Made by a program: the position numbers and the translations under genes. From Candidatus Dadabacteria bacterium (GTDB lineage Bacteria > J088), in the NCBI GenBank assembly GCA_003695505.1, contig RFIY01000360.1:1-6450 (forward strand): a stretch of 6,450 nt of DNA. Reading direction: 5' to 3'. How positions within the stretch are numbered: the first letter of the stretch is position 1; each line of letters opens with the position of its first letter. Shown here in pieces: positions 4,017 through 6,450 of this stretch. The notes beneath the pieces are model-generated. The model ran no database searches. It was given only the letters and a program-made list of their open reading frames with translations, and was not told the origin of the DNA.

Positions 4017-5309
4017 GTGGTCTTATCCATACCCCGTCGTGATGCGGTCGATCCGTTGCTTGCGGCAGCGCCCGTTGTCGAGCGTCTCGTGCTGCCGAAA
4101 GGTACGGATCCGTGGTCGTTTGTCGCCGCACTTCCTTTGTCGGCGCCGGCCTGGTACTGGCACGATCCCGACGCGGGTGAAACCCTTGCCGCGGCTTTTG
4201 CGATCGCAGCGGGCACGGGCGAGCCGCAGTGGGATGCGTGGAGCGAACTGGTTTCACGCATTCGTGAACAATGCGACGGCGCCGTGCGTCTCTGGTTCGG
4301 CGGGGCCCGGTCGGGTGCGGATCGGGTCGCCGCGACGATGCCCGCGGACAGAGCCTGGATGGTACCCGGTCTGACCGTGCGCCGTGACCAGACGGGAGTG
4401 GCGGCGTGGTTGTGTGGCGATGCCGAGACGCGACGCGCCTTGCGCGCCATCTGCGAGCGGGCGTCCACAGGTTCGGATGCACTCGAGGTCGTTGCCGAAA
4501 CTCGGTGGGATGAGATCGCCACCGATTCGTGCGCCGACTGGAACGCGCGCGTCGAAGCGGTTCGCGGCGCCATTCGTGATGGGCGACTTCATAAGGCGGT
4601 TCCCAGCCGCCGGGTCTGGTTCCGCGCCGACAGGGTGGATGCAATGCACGCCGGGCTACGCGCGCGGTTGCGTCGAACACCCGACCGGGTGGCCCTGCTG
4701 GTCGAGCAGGAGTCCGGTCTGTTCGCCGCCGCGACGCCGGAGACGTTGTTCACAGTCGCTGCCGATGGGACCTTGCGGACGCATGCGCTGGCCGGCACGC
4801 TGGCGCCCGGCGCCACGATCGATGCGTTTCTCGACAACGCGCGGTTGCGCGAGGAGCACGAGCTCGTCGTTGCGGACATCTGCAAGGTACTGGAGTCGCT
4901 CGGACTGGCGCCGCAGGCGGCCACGCCACGCGTGCGACCGGCGGGAGCCGTCTGCCATCTGGAGACACCGATTCTTGCACACGGCGCCGATCGCTGTACG
5001 CCGCAACAGTTGCGGAACGCATTGCATCCGACCGCTGCGATCGTCGGCGCGCCACGCCGCGAGGCCGCCGCATTCATCGACGCACTCGAACCGTTTTCCC
5101 GCGGCTGGTTCGCCGCGCCGTTCGGCTGGACCGACGGCGGGCGCAACAAGGCGGTCATCGCGATCCGTTCGGTGTGGCTCGACGACAGCGGTGCGCATGC
5201 GCTCGTCGGGGCCGGCATCGTGGCCGACTCCGAACCGGATCTCGAATGGGAAGAGACCGAGCGCAAACTCGACAACATGCGGCAGATGATCGGGATGGTC
5301 AACGCGTGA
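4017..5309 (+). CDS. menF: Isochorismate synthase MenF
   Basis: A 430-residue enzyme of normal length that converts chorismate to isochorismate, the first committed step of menaquinone synthesis in the cytoplasm. Residues about 175-425 form the chorismate-binding domain. Visible landmarks are K193 in LHKAVPSR (the general base position), E242 in ATPETLF (the general acid position), THALAGT (255-261), E282 in EEHELVV and E413 in WEETERKL (Mg2+ ligands), LHPTAAIVGAPRREA (336-350), EPFSRGWF (358-365) and the VGAGIVADSEP stretch (397-407). All catalytic positions I can align are kept. The N-terminal ~170 residues are poorly conserved, as usual for the family. The start is GTG with a strong AGGAGG. 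EntC or DhbC (siderophore) alternatives are disfavoured because menD follows, overlapping by 4 bp. It is probably controlled by the divergent GbsR/MarR regulator. Confidence 0.95.
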   Translation: MVLSIPRRDAVDPLLAAAPVVERLVLPKGTDPWSFVAALPLSAPAWYWHDPDAGETLAAAFAIAAGTGEPQWDAWSELVSRIREQCDGAVRLWFGGARSGADRVAATMPADRAWMVPGLTVRRDQTGVAAWLCGDAETRRALRAICERASTGSDALEVVAETRWDEIATDSCADWNARVEAVRGAIRDGRLHKAVPSRRVWFRADRVDAMHAGLRARLRRTPDRVALLVEQESGLFAAATPETLFTVAADGTLRTHALAGTLAPGATIDAFLDNARLREEHELVVADICKVLESLGLAPQAATPRVRPAGAVCHLETPILAHGADRCTPQQLRNALHPTAAIVGAPRREAAAFIDALEPFSRGWFAAPFGWTDGGRNKAVIAIRSVWLDDSGAHALVGAGIVADSEPDLEWEETERKLDNMRQMIGMVNA

Positions 5310-6450
5310 GCAACGGAGTTGCCAGCGCGAATGCGGCGGCTGCGGCAGCCGTCGTCGGCGCGTTCCGGGCCGCCGGAGGGACGCGGGCGGTCGTCTCGCC
5401 CGGATCGCGTTCCACGCCGCTCGTTCAGGCGCTGGCCGGGACCGATCTCGATGTCCGGGTGGTTCTTGACGAACGCACGGCGGCGTTCATCGCGGTCGGG
5501 GCTGCAAGGTCCGATGGCCGACCGGTCCTGCTTGTCTGCACCTCGGGAAGCGCCGGGGCGCACTATGGCCCGGCGGCCGCCGAGGCAATCGAAGCGGGAC
5601 TGCCGCTGTGGCTGGTTACCGCAGACCGGCCGCCGGAGCTGCACGGCATCGGCGCGCCGCAGACGACACGTCAGCACGACTGGTACGGGGGAAACATCGC
5701 CCGGATCGTCGTCGCTGCCGCGGACGAAGTCGACCCCACTGAGCTGGCCGGCCGCGTCACGGCTGCGGCCCCGGATGCGGGCCCCCTGCACCTCAACATC
5801 GGATTTCGCGAGCCGCTCGTCGCCGATCGTGTGCCGCGCATCGACGTTGCACCGGTCTTGCGGCCCGCGGCCATACAACCGTGTCCGACGCCGCCGGCCG
5901 AGGATCTGGATCGCGCTGCCCGTCCACTGATCGTACTTGGTCCAGAAGCGGAGGGTCTCTGGCTCCCTGGTGGCTGGGAACGGTGGGCGCAGGAAGCGGA
6001 CGTCCCGGTCGTTGCCGATGTGCTGGCCGGAACCGCAGCCGGGCTGCGCGGCCTCGACGGGATGCTGCGCGATGAGGCCCTTCGTGAGGCGTTGCAGCCT
6101 GACGTCGTGATGCAGTTTGGCCGATTGCCGACATCGAAGGCGCTTGGTCAGTGGCTCGCACGGTGCGAAGCCGAGGGCGTGCCGGTCTGGCACGTCTCGC
6201 CCGATCAACGGCCGCACGCGTGGCGCCCGTCGGATCGTGTCGTGACGGGCCCGATTGCAGCGCCAGATGTGGCGCCGCAGTCGACGCCGGGCTGGACGGC
6301 AACGTGGCAGGCGCTTGCCACGGCCGTTTCCGGCATCACGCTGGACCCCGGTTTCTGGGAGGCGCATATCTGGCGGGCGCTGGCGCAGGCGCTGCCCGAC
6401 GGCGCAACGGTGCTGGCCGGATCGAGCATGGCGGTGCGCGACGCCGACCA
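5306..6450 (+). CDS. menD: MenD, SEPHCHC synthase (partial, C-terminus off the window)
   Basis: The first 381 codons of a protein normally about 550-600 residues. MenD is a thiamine-diphosphate enzyme that joins isochorismate and 2-oxoglutarate to give SEPHCHC, the second step of menaquinone synthesis, directly after MenF. Seen here: VVSPGSRSTPL (29-39), LDERTAAF with the catalytic Glu at about position 56, CTSGSAGAHYGPA, TADRPPEL, GAPQTTRQ, PLHLNIGFREPL, FGRLPTSK, and SSMAVRD (373-379) where the pyrophosphate-binding part begins. The last motif is more usually NSMPVRD, so N to S and P to A changes are notable but probably tolerated. The start is GTG inside GTGA, overlapping the menF stop. 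A poor Shine-Dalgarno site suggests translational coupling. It runs beyond 6450; menH, menC or menE may follow. Confidence 0.95.
   Translation, partial: MSNGVASANAAAAAAVVGAFRAAGGTRAVVSPGSRSTPLVQALAGTDLDVRVVLDERTAAFIAVGAARSDGRPVLLVCTSGSAGAHYGPAAAEAIEAGLPLWLVTADRPPELHGIGAPQTTRQHDWYGGNIARIVVAAADEVDPTELAGRVTAAAPDAGPLHLNIGFREPLVADRVPRIDVAPVLRPAAIQPCPTPPAEDLDRAARPLIVLGPEAEGLWLPGGWERWAQEADVPVVADVLAGTAAGLRGLDGMLRDEALREALQPDVVMQFGRLPTSKALGQWLARCEAEGVPVWHVSPDQRPHAWRPSDRVVTGPIAAPDVAPQSTPGWTATWQALATAVSGITLDPGFWEAHIWRALAQALPDGATVLAGSSMAVRDAD

Noticed and set aside
3860-4573. 237-codon minus-strand frame running out of menF towards the regulator
   Set aside because: It is opposite the conserved menF and covers the intergenic operators. 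The product is Ser/Arg/Pro-rich and unrecognised.
4017-5309. menF product as EntC/DhbC or a salicylate synthase
   Set aside because: The gene overlaps menD by 4 bp and no siderophore genes are in the window, so menaquinone synthesis is the simpler role.
4589-6367. 592-codon open frame on the minus strand opposite menF and menD
   Set aside because: It is antisense to two clearly recognised enzymes, has a low-complexity Arg/Ser/Ala-rich product with no family features, and is expected in GC-rich DNA.

Overview
This is a GC-rich bacterial window (about two-thirds G+C by eye). It is densely coded on both strands, with no RNA genes, transposases, phage genes or CRISPR arrays that I can see. The menaquinone genes menF and menD show a bacterium that makes, or once made, menaquinone by the classical isochorismate route. 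GTG starts, short gaps and high GC fit many Proteobacteria and related phyla. I cannot fix the taxon from sequence alone.

Layout. (1) Positions 1-2448 are a minus-strand block read leftwards: an RHH antitoxin (vapB), a PIN-domain toxin (vapC), an ADP-ribosylglycohydrolase with an extra N-terminal zinc ribbon, and a widespread uncharacterised protein with an Ada-like HRPCxxCR motif that runs off the left edge. (2) Positions 2449-2531 are the divergent control region of vapBC. It is packed with a palindrome, three tandem CGCATCA units and an inverted copy. (3) Positions 2532-3290 (plus) encode a DUF523/TudS-type protein with the three cysteines of a [4Fe-4S] desulfidase. (4) Positions 3246-3863 (minus) encode a GbsR/MarR-type regulator whose 3' end overlaps the DUF523 gene by 45 bp. 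(5) Positions 3864-4016 are a divergent control region between the regulator and menF. (6) Positions 4017-6450 (plus) are menF and the first two-thirds of menD, overlapping by 4 bp and so probably translationally coupled.

The most interesting signal is the marR/menF intergenic region. A perfect 10-bp inverted repeat covers a candidate menF -10 box. A second copy of its core (GTTCA-N9-GAACA, 14 of 19 bases identical) covers the candidate -10 box of the regulator gene. Together they suggest a dedicated regulator that represses or controls both itself and menaquinone synthesis. The menF leader also carries a C(UUCG)G hairpin two bases before a strong Shine-Dalgarno site. A second pattern is that vapB and the regulator gene both lack a ribosome binding site and have a TANNNT box exactly 6 nt before the ATG, which predicts leaderless mRNAs.

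I see no clearly new multi-gene system. The candidates for novelty are the menFD regulatory circuit, the zinc-ribbon/ADP-ribosylglycohydrolase fusion and the Ada-like protein beside it.
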